Translations under genes and position numbers: made by a program | DNA from: Limnohabitans sp. JirII-31 | GTDB taxonomy: Bacteria; Pseudomonadota; Gammaproteobacteria; Burkholderiales; Burkholderiaceae_C | Assembly (NCBI RefSeq): GCF_002778315.1 | Contig: NZ_NESA01000006.1 | Span: 62,001 to 126,000, forward strand | Reading direction: 5' to 3' | Length of the DNA: 64,000 bases | Shown: positions 29,374 through 39,094 of the stretch, piece by piece | How the letters are laid out: every line of letters begins with the position of its first letter | How positions within the stretch are numbered: the first letter of the stretch is position 1 | The notes under the pieces: generated by a model | What the model was told of the DNA's origin: nothing | The model's database searches: none | What the model saw: the letters and a program-made list of their open reading frames with translations, nothing else

Positions 29374-31587
29374 TCAGCGACGACGGGCAGAACGTACACC
29401 AGAAACATCGCGCACAGCCGTCAAAACTTTCTGCAAACGTCCCGAGTCACTGACCTCGACCGTGAATGTCATCAAAGCCAACTCTTTGATCGATTGTGTT
29501 TGGACGCCGATCACGTTCATTTTCTCTTTGGAAAAAACCTCCGATATGTCACGCAGCAAACCTTGACGATCAAACGCTTCGATATACACATCCACAGGGT
29601 AGATCTGATCTTGGGCCTGCTTTGATTTACCCCAGTCGACCTCAATCACACGCTCAACATTACGCAGCGCCATTTGGCGAAAGTTACCGCAATCAGCACG
29701 GTGAATGCTGACACCTTTGCCACGCGTCACAAACCCCCGTATATCGTCAGGTGGCGCTGGCTTGCAGCACTTTGCCAATTGGGTCAACAAAGAATCAATG
29801 CCGACAACCAACACGCCGCCTTTGGGATTTTGTTCCGTATGGCGCGACTTCTTTAACAGCACGTAGTCATCTGGCGCCAAGCTGGGTTCCGGTGGATTCA
29901 GCAGCGTCTCAATGTTACGCAAAGAAAATTCATCTTTACCCACAACCTCAAACAGAGCATCCGAGGATTTGAAGCCAAGTTGAGACGCAAGGTCATCCAG
30001 CTTGATGGCCGTCTTTCCCTCACGTTGCAACAACTTCTCAACGGCCTCTCGACCCTTTGCGACAGTGTCTTGCATCGCTTGTGCGTTGAACCATGCCCGT
30101 ACTTTTGAACGCGCTCTTGGACTCGCAAGAAACCCCAATTCGGTATTCAGCCAGTCCCGCGAAGGCCCGCCTTCTTTCACAGCAGTGACCTCAACAGTTT
30201 GACCATTTTTCAACACGGTATGAAGGGGCACCATCGCGCCATCCACACGAGCACCGCGGCAGCGGTGACCTAAATTCGTGTGTAACGCATAGGCAAAGTC
30301 AATGGACGTTGCACCTTGCGGCAACTCCACCACAGCAGCATCAGGCGTCAAAACATAAATGCGATCACTCAGAGCATCGGTCTTGGTGGACGGTGCCGCA
30401 GAACCATTCTGGGATGCAGATACCAACTCTCGCTCCCAGGCCAGCAATTGACGCAAGACAGCAATCTTGGCGTCATAAGCACCTGAAGCAGATACCCCGG
30501 CATACCCGCGTGCTCCGGCTTCTTTGTACGCCCAATGTGCAGCAACGCCCTGCTCTGCATGTTCGTGCATTGCACGAGTTCTTATTTGCACTTCGATGGG
30601 TCGTCCTTGTGCATCGCGCACGACCGTATGCAAAGACTGGTACCCATTCGACTTAGGACGCGCAATGTAATCGTCAAACTCTTCAACGATAGGAGTGAAA
30701 TGTGTATGAACCCAACTCAATACGGCGTAGCAATCTGGCACGGAGGGCACAATCACACGCAATGCGCGCACATCAAACACACGCTCAAAACCCAACGACT
30801 TGCCACGCATTTTTTTGACAATGCTGTAAATGTGCTTGGGCCGTCCTTGAACACTTGCCTCAATCCGTTGCTCTTTCAATGCACTGGAGAGTTGTTGCTG
30901 CAACTCAACCATGTACTTTTCTCGCTCAGCACGTTTCTCATCCAACCAACGCGCGACTTCACGGTATGTCTCAGGCTCAAGAAATCTCAGGGATAAGTCC
31001 TCGATTTCCCATTTGATTTGCCAAATACCCAAACGATTGGCAAGAGGGGCAAAAACATGCAACGACTCATGAGCCAAACCATGAGGCACACTTTTCTTGC
31101 TGGCTGCGTAATAGCGTAAGGTTTGTAAACGCGAAGCTAAACGTAAAAGGACAACACGCAGGTCCCGGGAAAATGCCAAGAGCATTTTTCGCACATTCTC
31201 GGTTTGCAAGTTCGCAGCAGGTTTGTCAGAGGCAACAACACGTGCCTGTCGTTGCACACGGATCAAACGTACAGTCTCTAAAGCAAGCTCGGCATAACTG
31301 GGGCCAAACGCCTTGGAGATCACATCTTCAGGTTTGTTGAGAAACTCTGTCGCATAAACCAAATAGCAGGCTGCTTGCATGGCTTCTGACCCACCAATTT
31401 GACCCAGAATAGTGGCCACACCATCTGCATGCTGCAAAACATCTTCGCCGGTATCCAGGCTCGCGCCACTGAACAAAGGTTCGACGAATGCTCGCGCACG
31501 CGCCAGTGCATCCGGCTGATCAGGCAAGTCCTGCAACGTCGCATTCAGCATCAAGGGCTGTGGGGAGATGGCTGAAGTTTGTTTCAT
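29374..31587 (-). CDS. relA: GTP pyrophosphokinase RelA ((p)ppGpp synthetase, monofunctional)
   Basis: Ribosome-associated alarmone synthetase of the stringent response. It has 737 residues. The pseudo-hydrolase region (about 35-190) lacks the HDXXED motif, so hydrolysis is not expected. The synthetase has FDVRALRVIVPSVPDCYAVL and EFDDYIARPKSNGYQSLHTV, where EFDD is the EXDD form typical of RelA rather than the RXKD of SpoT-type enzymes. TGS (IYVLTPDAAVVELPQGATSIDFAYALHT), zinc-finger and C-terminal ACT domains follow. A separate SpoT-type enzyme should exist elsewhere in the genome. Confidence 0.96.
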   Translation of the reverse strand: MKQTSAISPQPLMLNATLQDLPDQPDALARARAFVEPLFSGASLDTGEDVLQHADGVATILGQIGGSEAMQAACYLVYATEFLNKPEDVISKAFGPSYAELALETVRLIRVQRQARVVASDKPAANLQTENVRKMLLAFSRDLRVVLLRLASRLQTLRYYAASKKSVPHGLAHESLHVFAPLANRLGIWQIKWEIEDLSLRFLEPETYREVARWLDEKRAEREKYMVELQQQLSSALKEQRIEASVQGRPKHIYSIVKKMRGKSLGFERVFDVRALRVIVPSVPDCYAVLSWVHTHFTPIVEEFDDYIARPKSNGYQSLHTVVRDAQGRPIEVQIRTRAMHEHAEQGVAAHWAYKEAGARGYAGVSASGAYDAKIAVLRQLLAWERELVSASQNGSAAPSTKTDALSDRIYVLTPDAAVVELPQGATSIDFAYALHTNLGHRCRGARVDGAMVPLHTVLKNGQTVEVTAVKEGGPSRDWLNTELGFLASPRARSKVRAWFNAQAMQDTVAKGREAVEKLLQREGKTAIKLDDLASQLGFKSSDALFEVVGKDEFSLRNIETLLNPPEPSLAPDDYVLLKKSRHTEQNPKGGVLVVGIDSLLTQLAKCCKPAPPDDIRGFVTRGKGVSIHRADCGNFRQMALRNVERVIEVDWGKSKQAQDQIYPVDVYIEAFDRQGLLRDISEVFSKEKMNVIGVQTQSIKELALMTFTVEVSDSGRLQKVLTAVRDVSGVRSARRR

Positions 31588-31673
31588 AAAAGCGAAAAAT
31601 GCATTCAGTTAACTGACAACTGAAAACTCCATAATGTCAAACGATTCTCATCGTAATTCATATGGAGTTTTTC

Positions 31674-32456
31674 ATGGCTGAACGCACGCTTTCAGGTAAA
31701 ACAGCATTGGTCACCGGTTCCACCAGCGGTATAGGCTTAGGCATTGCCAAGTGCTTGGCAAAACAAGGCGCCAATATTGTGCTGAATGGATTTGGTGACT
31801 ACCAAGCCCCCAAAGCCGAGGTGGAGGCTTTGGGCGTCCAAGTTCGCTACCACGGTGCAGACATGAGCAAGGCGTCAGAAATTCAGGCCATGATGCAGTT
31901 CGCCAGCGAGGCCTTTGGGGGTGTAGACATCTTGGTCAATAACGCAGGAATTCAACACGTGGCAGCTGTTGAGAATTTCCCAGTCGAACGCTGGGATGCC
32001 ATCATTGCCATCAACCTAAGTAGTGCGTTTCATACCTCACGGTTGGCATTGCCGTACATGCAACAAAAAAATTGGGGCCGCATCCTCAATGTGGCATCCG
32101 TACATGGCTTGGTCGGCTCCGCACAGAAGTCGGCCTATGTCGCCGCCAAACACGGCATCGTGGGACTCACAAAAGTGACCGCCCTGGAAAACGCCACCTC
32201 AGGCATCACATGCAATGCCATTTGTCCTGGCTGGGTGCTGACACCTTTGGTCCAAAAACAAGTCGACGCCAAAGCCCACGAACTGTCACTCTCCAACGAA
32301 GAGGCAACCAAACTATTGTTGGGAGAAAAGGAGCCGTCCATGCAGTTCACGACACCAGAAGAGTTGGGTGAACTGGCTGTCTTTTTGTGCTCAACAGCCG
32401 CCAACAACGTTCGCGGCGTAGCTTGGAACATGGATGGTGGCTGGACCGCACAATAA
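31674..32456 (+). CDS. bdhA: D-3-hydroxybutyrate dehydrogenase
   Basis: NAD-dependent short-chain dehydrogenase interconverting 3-hydroxybutyrate and acetoacetate, the step after PHB depolymerisation. It has 260 residues from the ATG at 31674 (MAERTLSGKTALVTG), with GGAG 7 nt upstream; an in-frame ATG 12 nt earlier overlaps that ribosome site. Motifs: GSTSGIGLGIA cofactor loop, NNAGIQHVA, catalytic Ser in NVASVHG and YVAAK. The GWVLTPLVQKQ segment and C-terminal MDGGWTAQ are typical of this family. PhaR and a phasin in the window support a PHB link. Confidence 0.88.
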   Translation: MAERTLSGKTALVTGSTSGIGLGIAKCLAKQGANIVLNGFGDYQAPKAEVEALGVQVRYHGADMSKASEIQAMMQFASEAFGGVDILVNNAGIQHVAAVENFPVERWDAIIAINLSSAFHTSRLALPYMQQKNWGRILNVASVHGLVGSAQKSAYVAAKHGIVGLTKVTALENATSGITCNAICPGWVLTPLVQKQVDAKAHELSLSNEEATKLLLGEKEPSMQFTTPEELGELAVFLCSTAANNVRGVAWNMDGGWTAQ

Positions 32457-32501
32457 ATCTAGCCATAGACAACACCAAGCATCGAAGTAATTCTTTAGGT
32501 G

Positions 32502-32529
32502 TAACTTACTATGTTTTTTAACTTAGAAT
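32502..32529 (+). promoter_or_regulatory. Candidate promoter with TAACTTA direct repeats
   Basis: TAACTTA occurs at 32502-32508 and 32519-32525, 17 bp apart start to start, and the second copy overlaps a -10 hexamer TAGAAT (32524-32529). It lies 36-64 nt upstream of the small HTH gene. Autoregulation through these repeats is a guess. Confidence 0.35.
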
Positions 32530-32565
32530 TAGTTCATTCATCGGATTACCTTTTAGGCTTGAGTC

Positions 32566-32973
32566 ATGACAAAAAGCAACAGAAAAGTACCGGGAACGTT
32601 TGCAGACCGCCTCCGTGAGGCTTTGAAAGATGCAGGCGTTCGTGTCTCAGCAACCATCGTCGCCAGCGAATTCAATTTGCGTTATTGGGGGGATGGCATT
32701 TCATCCCATGCCGCGCGCAATTGGCTGATGGGCGTATCCATTCCCAAACAAGACAAACTATTGGTGTTGTCGAGATGGCTGAAGGTATCTCCAGAAGGCC
32801 TACTATTTGGCACCCCCCCAGTAGGCACCAACAACGCTGCCGGCAAAGAAGAAGCCATGAACTTGGTTGACCAGCAGTTGATCGCCAGTTACTTTGCCCT
32901 TCAACCCGAGCACCGCCGGGTCATTCGTGAAGTCGTTGACGGATTGGCGGCCTTGAGCGCAAAAGATCAGTAA
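32566..32973 (+). CDS. Small HTH-type (XRE-like) transcriptional regulator
   Basis: A 135-residue protein. Residues about 8-80 resemble a lambda-repressor-like helix-turn-helix: [48 protein letters not shown] and [15 protein letters not shown]. The second half has no domain I recognise but ends in a helix ([31 protein letters not shown]). I do not recognise a specific family name or target. It stands alone between bdhA and ispF with its own upstream region, and its stop overlaps the convergent ispF stop by 7 nt. Confidence 0.75.
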   Translation: MTKSNRKVPGTFADRLREALKDAGVRVSATIVASEFNLRYWGDGISSHAARNWLMGVSIPKQDKLLVLSRWLKVSPEGLLFGTPPVGTNNAAGKEEAMNLVDQQLIASYFALQPEHRRVIREVVDGLAALSAKDQ

Positions 32974-33449
32974 ATCAAAGTCAGCGCACGGGCTTCGATG
33001 CTCTGCCCCAAACCAACGGGGCCCATTTTTTCAGCTGTTTTTGCTTTCACATTGACCTGATCGACTTCGATCGCTAAGGCTTGTGCAATCCGCAAGCACA
33101 TCGCTGGTATGTACGTGGCCAACTTAGGTGCCTGGGCAATCACCGTGCTGTCCACGTTGCCTATACGCCAGCCAGCCTCGCGTACCCGGGCCCCTGCCTG
33201 TTGCAACAAACCCCAAGAATCGGCACCTTTAAAGCGTGCGTCTGTATCAGGGAAATGGCGCCCAATATCTCCAAGGGCAGCGGCACCTAGCAAGGCATCT
33301 GTGATGGCGTGCATCAACACATCGGCGTCTGAGTGCCCAAGTAATCCATGCGTGTGTTGAATTTGCACGCCTCCAATCGTGAGTGGACGACCTTCGACCA
33401 ACGCATGGACATCCCAACCTTCACCAACACGAAATCTAGGTGTTGTCAT
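32967..33449 (-). CDS. ispF: 2-C-methyl-D-erythritol 2,4-cyclodiphosphate synthase
   Basis: MEP-pathway zinc enzyme that cyclises CDP-ME-2-phosphate. It has 160 residues from the ATG at 33449 ([17 protein letters not shown]). The metal ligands D13 and H15 are in GWDVH, and [26 protein letters not shown] and [15 protein letters not shown] are conserved. Its start lies 4 nt past the ispD stop; the longer version from 33500 would overlap ispD and is rejected. Confidence 0.97.
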   Translation of the reverse strand: MTTPRFRVGEGWDVHALVEGRPLTIGGVQIQHTHGLLGHSDADVLMHAITDALLGAAALGDIGRHFPDTDARFKGADSWGLLQQAGARVREAGWRIGNVDSTVIAQAPKLATYIPAMCLRIAQALAIEVDQVNVKAKTAEKMGPVGLGQSIEARALTLIY

Positions 33450-33453
33450 CGTT

Positions 33454-34164
33454 TCATCTCTTTTCCAATCGCAACATAAAAACGGCATGCGCCAAAGCAA
33501 AATCCTCTGGATAAGTCACTTTGAAATTTTGGGCACTTGCCGCAACCAGTCGAGGCGCAAAACCTGCAGCCTCCATGGCGCTGGACTCATCCGTCACGTC
33601 ATGACCGGCATGCGTTAGCGCAGCCCACAGCTCGCCCTTGCGAAACATTTGCGGCGTTTGAGCAAGCCATTTGCTGTCACGCGCAATGGTGCTGCTCACA
33701 CGGCCACGAAACTCTTGCTTGAGCGTATCAGCCACCGGATGTGCCAACAATCCACCCACAGCATCGCCTTGGCAGGCGTCGATCAGGGCATTGATTTGTT
33801 CTGGTGTCACCAAACAGCGCGCGGCATCGTGGACCAGTACCCAGTCTGTCTCTTGCGCGCCTAGTGCAGAAAGTTCACGTAAACCGGCCATCACACTGGC
33901 GGCACGGCTAGCCCCACCCACATGGGCCACCGTGAACAAAGGTTGAGGATCGGCTGCCATCACCTCCTCCATGTGGGAGTCATCGGGTGCCACAACCAAC
34001 AACCCTCGCGTAAGGCGTAACACAGCCGCAAAAGCCCTGAGCGTATGCATCACCATCGGCAAACCAGCAATCTCTTGGTACTGTTTGGGACGCGATGTGC
34101 CTGCACGGCTACCTGAGCCTGCACACGGAATCAAAGCGAAGAAGCGGGCAGAGGAATGGGGCAT
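33454..34164 (-). CDS. ispD: 2-C-methyl-D-erythritol 4-phosphate cytidylyltransferase
   Basis: MEP-pathway enzyme that activates MEP with CTP. It has 236 residues from the ATG at 34164 ([18 protein letters not shown]). The nucleotide-binding signature [21 protein letters not shown] and the conserved [16 protein letters not shown] are present. In-frame starts further out (34197, 34377) run into the mfd promoter and gene. It is paired with ispF, the common arrangement, and divergent from mfd over 60 bp. Confidence 0.96.
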   Translation of the reverse strand: MPHSSARFFALIPCAGSGSRAGTSRPKQYQEIAGLPMVMHTLRAFAAVLRLTRGLLVVAPDDSHMEEVMAADPQPLFTVAHVGGASRAASVMAGLRELSALGAQETDWVLVHDAARCLVTPEQINALIDACQGDAVGGLLAHPVADTLKQEFRGRVSSTIARDSKWLAQTPQMFRKGELWAALTHAGHDVTDESSAMEAAGFAPRLVAASAQNFKVTYPEDFALAHAVFMLRLEKR

Positions 34165-34207
34165 GAGGGTTATAGAGGGATAAATGCGGATCTTCATCCG
34201 GTCCACC

Positions 34208-34217
34208 ATTCTAGAAT
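34208..34217. promoter_or_regulatory. Palindromic divergent -10 between ispD and mfd
   Basis: ATTCTAGAAT is a perfect 10-bp palindrome, so TAGAAT reads on both strands. On the plus strand it ends 7 nt before the mfd ATG at 34225, which would make the mfd mRNA leaderless. On the minus strand it would give ispD a leader of about 37 nt. No clear -35 is visible. Inference. Confidence 0.4.
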
Positions 34218-34224
34218 TGCGGCA

Positions 34225-37200
34225 ATGCATCTGCCCTCTTTGAGTCCCGGCAAGCGATTTGCCATGCCCCGCCCTGTTGGTTCTGCGGACGCTTTGCTGT
34301 TGGCACAACTCAGCGCACGCGAAAAAACCAACCAACAACGGGTTGCCATCATCACCGCGAACGCGACCGATGCGCAACGTCTACAAGACGAAATGGCCTT
34401 CTTTGCGCCTGATCTTCGTTGCGTGCTGTTCCCCGATTGGGAAACCTTGCCCTATGACAGCTTTTCACCGCATCAAGACCTGATCAGCGAGCGCCTGGCA
34501 ACTTTGTGGCGCATCTCCCAAGGCGAAGCCGATGTGGTGTTGATTCCAGCCACCACCGCCCTCTACCGTTTGGCGCCACCCGCCTTCTTAGCCGGCTATA
34601 CCTTTCACTTCAAAGTCCGCCAAGCTTTAGACGAAGCCAAGCTCAAAGCACAACTCACGCTTGCAGGCTACAGCCATGTGACCCAAGTGGTGAGTCCGGG
34701 CGAATATGCTGTACGCGGGGGCTTGATTGACCTCTTCCCCATGGGCTCTCTGGTGCCTTATCGCGTCGATCTGTTTGACAACGAGATCGACTCCATCAGA
34801 ACCTTTGACCCTGATACCCAACGCAGCCTGTATCCCGTTGCAGAAGTGCGCTTACTGCCCGGCCGTGAATTTCCCATGGACGACACAGCACGCACGCAAT
34901 TCAGAAGCCGCTGGCGAGAGCTGCTAGAGGGTGACCCCACCAAAAGCCGGATCTACAAAGACATTGGCAATGGCGTGGCGACTGCGGGTATTGAGTACTA
35001 CCTGCCCTTGTTTTTTGAAGAAACCGCCACCGTATTTGATTACCTGGGCACCCACGCCACCGTGGTGTTGCACGGTGATTTGGAGCCCGTCATTCAGCAG
35101 TTTTGGCAAGACACCCAAGACCGCTACCGATTGGTGCAAGGCGACCCTGAACGACCCGCACTGCCGCCCATCAACTTATTCCTCAATGCTGAGCAGTTTT
35201 ATGCGGCAGCCAACGTCTACGCCCAGTTCTCGCTGCGGCCGCAGGTCACCGACGTTCCAGACAATGCCTTTGTCCAAACACTGCCAGACCTGACCGTCGT
35301 GCGTGGTGCGGCAGAGCCCTTGCAGCGATTGCAACATCACGCCAAGCACACCACCCAACGCTTGCTGGTGCTGGCCGAGAGCGATGGCCGGCGTGAAAGC
35401 CTGCTGGACTTCTTGCGCGCGTCCCAGTTCAGCCCGCCTGCCTTTGACTCACTGGCTGAATTCCAAGCCAGCGACGAAAAAATTGGCATTGCTACATCGG
35501 CTCTGCAAGTCGGCTTCAGTTGGACCGAAGCAGGCATCGACCTGATCACTGAGACCGAGTTGTTTGCCGCAGGGGCCACCACACGTCGGCGTAAAAAACA
35601 AGAACAAATCAGCGACGTCGAGTCACTCATCAAAGACTTGTCTGAGCTCAACCTCGGAGATCCGGTGGTACACAACGCCCACGGCATTGGTCGCTACCGT
35701 GGTTTGGTCAACATGGACTTGGGCGAAAAGAACCCGGATGGCACGCCTGCCCTGCAAGAATTCTTGCATCTGGAATACGCCGACCAGGCCGTGCTCTACG
35801 TGCCGGTGAGCCAATTGCATTTGATTGGACGCTACACCGGCGTCAGCGCCGACGAGGCCCCGTTGCACAAACTGGGCTCGGCGCAGTGGGACAAAGCCAA
35901 ACGCCGCGCCGCCGAGCAAGTGCGCGATGCAGCCGCAGAATTGCTCAACATTTACGCCCGTCGTGCGGCGCGCCAAGGCCACCCTTTCCGCTACTCGCCA
36001 CAAGACTACGAAACCTTCGCCAACGACTTTGGTTTTGAAGAAACGGCAGACCAACGCGCCGCCATCCACGCCGTCATACAAGACATGATCAGCCCACGCC
36101 CCATGGACCGCCTCGTCTGCGGTGATGTGGGATTCGGTAAAACAGAAGTCGCCTTGCGCGCGGCCTTTGTGGCGGTCACGGGCGGCAAGCAAGTCGCCTT
36201 GCTGGCCCCCACCACTTTGTTGGCTGAGCAGCACTACCAAACGCTCACCGACCGCTTCAGCAAATGGCCGGTCAAGATTGCCGAGATGAGCCGTTTTCGT
36301 TCGACCAAAGAAATCACCGCCGCTGCCAAAGGTTTGGCCGAAGGACAAGTCGACATCGTGGTGGGCACCCACAAGCTGTTGAGCGAATCGGTCAAATTCA
36401 AAAACCTCGGTCTGCTCATCATCGATGAAGAACACCGTTTTGGCGTGCGTCACAAAGAAGCCATGAAAGCCATGCGCGCCGAAGTGGATGTGCTCACCTT
36501 AACTGCCACGCCGATTCCCAGGACCTTGGGCATGGCGCTCGAAGGCCTGCGTGACTTGAGCGTCATTGCCACCGCACCTCAACGCCGACTGGCCATCAAA
36601 ACCTTTGTACGCAACGAGGGCAATGGCGTCATCCGCGAAGCCGTGATGCGCGAACTCAAACGTGGTGGCCAGTGCTACTTTTTGCACAACGAAGTCGACA
36701 CCATCGAAAACCGCCGTGCGCGCCTGGAAGAACTCTTACCTGAAGCGCGCATTGCCGTGGCGCACGGCCAGATGCCAGAGCGTGAGCTAGAGCGCGTCAT
36801 GCGCGACTTCGTGGCCCAGCGCTTCAACGTGCTGTTGTGCTCCACCATCATTGAGACCGGCATTGATGTGCCAAGCGCCAACACCATCATCATGAGCCGT
36901 GCCGACAAATTTGGCTTGGCCCAACTGCACCAACTGCGCGGGCGCGTCGGACGCAGCCACCACCAAGCCTATGCGTACCTGATGGTGCCAGACACCCAAG
37001 GGCTGACCAAGCAAGCCGCCCAACGCTTGGATGCGATTCAGCAAATGGAAGAATTGGGCTCGGGCTTTTACCTCGCGATGCACGACCTCGAAATTCGAGG
37101 CGCCGGCGAAGTGTTGGGCGAAAACCAAAGCGGCAATATGCTGGAAGTTGGCTTTCAGCTCTACAACGAAATGCTCAACGAAGCCGTGCGTGCGCTCAAA

Positions 37201-37713
37201 AATGGTGAAGAGCCAGACTTGCTCAGCCCTTTGAGCGCCACCACCGACATCAATCTGCACGCCCCAGCCTTGTTGCCTGACGACTATTGCGGCGACGTGC
37301 ACCTGCGTTTGTCCTTCTATAAAAAATTGGCCACGGCCAAAACCTCCGACCAAATCGACGCCTTGCTGGAAGAAATTGTGGATCGTTTCGGCAAACTGCC
37401 GACACAAGCCCAGACCTTGATCGACGTGCACCGCTTGCGCGTGCTGGCGCGTAGCTACGGGGTCACCAAAGTCGATGCGGCACCTGGCGTGATCCACATC
37501 AGCTTCAAAGCCAACCCACCCTTTGACGCCATGCGCATCATCGAGTTGGTACAAAAAAACAAGCACATCAAACTTGCTGGCAATGACCGCTTGCGTATTG
37601 AACGTGATCTGCCTGAGCCCAAGGCAAGGGCACACATGGTGCGTGATGCCTTGCGCTCACTGGGCACACCCACAGCGGCTGCACCGCCCGCCCCTGCAAC
37701 CACCGTGCACTGA
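34225..37713 (+). CDS. mfd: Transcription-repair coupling factor Mfd
   Basis: ATP-driven DNA translocase that removes RNA polymerase stalled at lesions and recruits UvrA. It has 1162 residues from the ATG at 34225 (MHLPSLSPGKRF): a UvrB-homology module (about 1-350), an RNA-polymerase interaction domain (around LNLGDPVVHNAHGIGRYRGLV), translocase motor with Walker A GDVGFGKTEVALRAAF, DEEH box IIDEEHRFG and VLTLTATPIPRTLGMALEG, then the TRCF C-terminal domain. A longer in-frame start at 34156 would overlap ispD and is not used. There is no Shine-Dalgarno. uvrC, in the same repair pathway, is 5 kb away. Confidence 0.97.
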   Translation: MHLPSLSPGKRFAMPRPVGSADALLLAQLSAREKTNQQRVAIITANATDAQRLQDEMAFFAPDLRCVLFPDWETLPYDSFSPHQDLISERLATLWRISQGEADVVLIPATTALYRLAPPAFLAGYTFHFKVRQALDEAKLKAQLTLAGYSHVTQVVSPGEYAVRGGLIDLFPMGSLVPYRVDLFDNEIDSIRTFDPDTQRSLYPVAEVRLLPGREFPMDDTARTQFRSRWRELLEGDPTKSRIYKDIGNGVATAGIEYYLPLFFEETATVFDYLGTHATVVLHGDLEPVIQQFWQDTQDRYRLVQGDPERPALPPINLFLNAEQFYAAANVYAQFSLRPQVTDVPDNAFVQTLPDLTVVRGAAEPLQRLQHHAKHTTQRLLVLAESDGRRESLLDFLRASQFSPPAFDSLAEFQASDEKIGIATSALQVGFSWTEAGIDLITETELFAAGATTRRRKKQEQISDVESLIKDLSELNLGDPVVHNAHGIGRYRGLVNMDLGEKNPDGTPALQEFLHLEYADQAVLYVPVSQLHLIGRYTGVSADEAPLHKLGSAQWDKAKRRAAEQVRDAAAELLNIYARRAARQGHPFRYSPQDYETFANDFGFEETADQRAAIHAVIQDMISPRPMDRLVCGDVGFGKTEVALRAAFVAVTGGKQVALLAPTTLLAEQHYQTLTDRFSKWPVKIAEMSRFRSTKEITAAAKGLAEGQVDIVVGTHKLLSESVKFKNLGLLIIDEEHRFGVRHKEAMKAMRAEVDVLTLTATPIPRTLGMALEGLRDLSVIATAPQRRLAIKTFVRNEGNGVIREAVMRELKRGGQCYFLHNEVDTIENRRARLEELLPEARIAVAHGQMPERELERVMRDFVAQRFNVLLCSTIIETGIDVPSANTIIMSRADKFGLAQLHQLRGRVGRSHHQAYAYLMVPDTQGLTKQAAQRLDAIQQMEELGSGFYLAMHDLEIRGAGEVLGENQSGNMLEVGFQLYNEMLNEAVRALKNGEEPDLLSPLSATTDINLHAPALLPDDYCGDVHLRLSFYKKLATAKTSDQIDALLEEIVDRFGKLPTQAQTLIDVHRLRVLARSYGVTKVDAAPGVIHISFKANPPFDAMRIIELVQKNKHIKLAGNDRLRIERDLPEPKARAHMVRDALRSLGTPTAAAPPAPATTVH

Positions 37714-37719
37714 AGCCTG

Positions 37720-38337
37720 ATGGGACTCGAACTTGCACTGACCCTGCTGGCACTGGGCGCATCGCTTTGGATGCGGCCTTGGCGCATGCTGGGTGCGGGC
37801 TCCGCATTACTCACCCCCATGCTGGCCAGCGTGGTGCTTCTCCCCTGGCTGTGGGCCTTGCCCAACTTGCACCACATGCCGTTGCAACTTCATTGGTCGG
37901 GAGCGCCGCTGGTCACGCTGATGCTAGGCTGGCCCCTGGCCGTCTTGACCTTGACCGCCATTGGGGCGATCACCACCGTGATTTCCAGCACCAGTGCAGA
38001 AGCCGCCTTGGGTTTGGTGGTATGGCAAGGCCTGGTCCCTGCCACCTTCACCTTGCTGCTAGGCGCCGCACTGCGGCGATGGGTCAGCCACCATCCGTTT
38101 GTTTACGTGTTGGGACGAGGTTTTTTAGGTGCCGTGCTGTGCATCTTTTTGTCCAGTGTGCTGGCTCAATCCCTGGGACATGAAGTGCCCTACGTCAGCA
38201 GCAGCTTGTCCATGATTGGACTGTGGCTCATGGCCTGGGGTGACGCGTTCATCACTGGCATGGTCTGCGCCATCTTCCTCGCCTATCGCCCACAATGGTT
38301 GGCCACTTGGTCTGACCAGATGTACCTCAAGGTTTAA
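37720..38337 (+). CDS. Predicted integral membrane protein (possibly CbiM-like)
   Basis: A 205-residue protein with about six hydrophobic segments: LALTLLALGASLW, LTPMLASVVLLPWLWAL, LVTLMLGWPLAVLTLTAI, LVVWQGLVPATFTLLLGAAL, GFLGAVLCIFLSSVLA and SMIGLWLMAWGDAFITGMVCAIF. The spacing and the C-terminal WGDAFITGM resemble truncated CbiM-like membrane proteins, but I am not sure of the family. It begins 6 nt after the mfd stop and ends just upstream of serB, so it is probably cotranscribed with mfd. I see no catalytic motif. Confidence 0.75.
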   Translation: MGLELALTLLALGASLWMRPWRMLGAGSALLTPMLASVVLLPWLWALPNLHHMPLQLHWSGAPLVTLMLGWPLAVLTLTAIGAITTVISSTSAEAALGLVVWQGLVPATFTLLLGAALRRWVSHHPFVYVLGRGFLGAVLCIFLSSVLAQSLGHEVPYVSSSLSMIGLWLMAWGDAFITGMVCAIFLAYRPQWLATWSDQMYLKV

Positions 38338-38355
38338 TTTTTTTCCTGACAAGAC

Positions 38356-39066
38356 ATGTCTTACGAATTCGCCCCCGATTTGGTTCTCCAAGGTTTCACC
38401 CCGCCATTGCGCTTGCAGGACTTCAAGCTCATTGCGTTCGACATGGACTCGACCCTCATCAACATCGAATGCATTGATGAAGTCGCCGATGCAGCCGGCC
38501 GCAAAGCCGAAGTAGCCGCCATCACCGAAGCCGCCATGCGCGGCGAAATTACAGACTTCAAAGAAAGCCTGCGTCGCCGCGTCACCCTGCTCAAAGGGGT
38601 TCCTCAACAGGCCCTGGGGGAGGTGTACGACAAGCGTCTGCGTGTGAACGCTGGCGCAAAAACACTGATCGACACCTGCAAAGCACACGGCATGAAAGTG
38701 CTGTTGGTCAGCGGCGGCTTCACTTTTTTTGCCGAGCGTGTCTGCGGCTTGCTCAACATTGACTATTCGCGCAGCAACGTGCTCGAAATCATCGACGGTC
38801 ACCTCACGGGTCGCATGGTTGATCAACCCTGGGGTGACATCTGTGACGGCGCTGAGAAACGCAAGATGATGTTGGAGACCTGCGCTCAGCTGGGCATCAG
38901 CCCCCAACAAGCCATCGCCATGGGTGACGGTGCCAATGATCTGTTGATGATGGGCGCAGCCGGTTTGTCCGTGGCCTACCACGCCAAGCCCAGAGTACGA
39001 GAGCAAGCCATGGTGGCCATCAATGCCGGTGGCTTGGACCGCTTGCTTGAGGTATTGAAGGCTTAA
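38356..39066 (+). CDS. serB: Phosphoserine phosphatase
   Basis: HAD-superfamily phosphatase that makes L-serine from phosphoserine. It has 236 residues. The nucleophile motif is FDMDSTLIN (D29-x-D31), followed by the substrate-cap IECIDEVADAAG, motif II LLVSGGFTFFAERV, and motif III/IV IAMGDGANDLLMMGAAG. The N-terminal ACT domain found in some SerB proteins is absent. It is convergent with uvrC (28 nt between stops). Confidence 0.95.
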   Translation: MSYEFAPDLVLQGFTPPLRLQDFKLIAFDMDSTLINIECIDEVADAAGRKAEVAAITEAAMRGEITDFKESLRRRVTLLKGVPQQALGEVYDKRLRVNAGAKTLIDTCKAHGMKVLLVSGGFTFFAERVCGLLNIDYSRSNVLEIIDGHLTGRMVDQPWGDICDGAEKRKMMLETCAQLGISPQQAIAMGDGANDLLMMGAAGLSVAYHAKPRVREQAMVAINAGGLDRLLEVLKA

Positions 39067-39094
39067 GCCATCGCCCGCAGACAGCCACCGGTGA

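Noticed and set aside
29374-31587. Possibility that the RSH protein is a bifunctional SpoT-type enzyme
   Set aside because: The hydrolase HD motif is missing and the synthetase has the EXDD form, both marks of monofunctional RelA.
36787-37635. 282-codon minus-strand ORF opposite mfd
   Set aside because: Antisense shadow of the translocase and TRCF domains.
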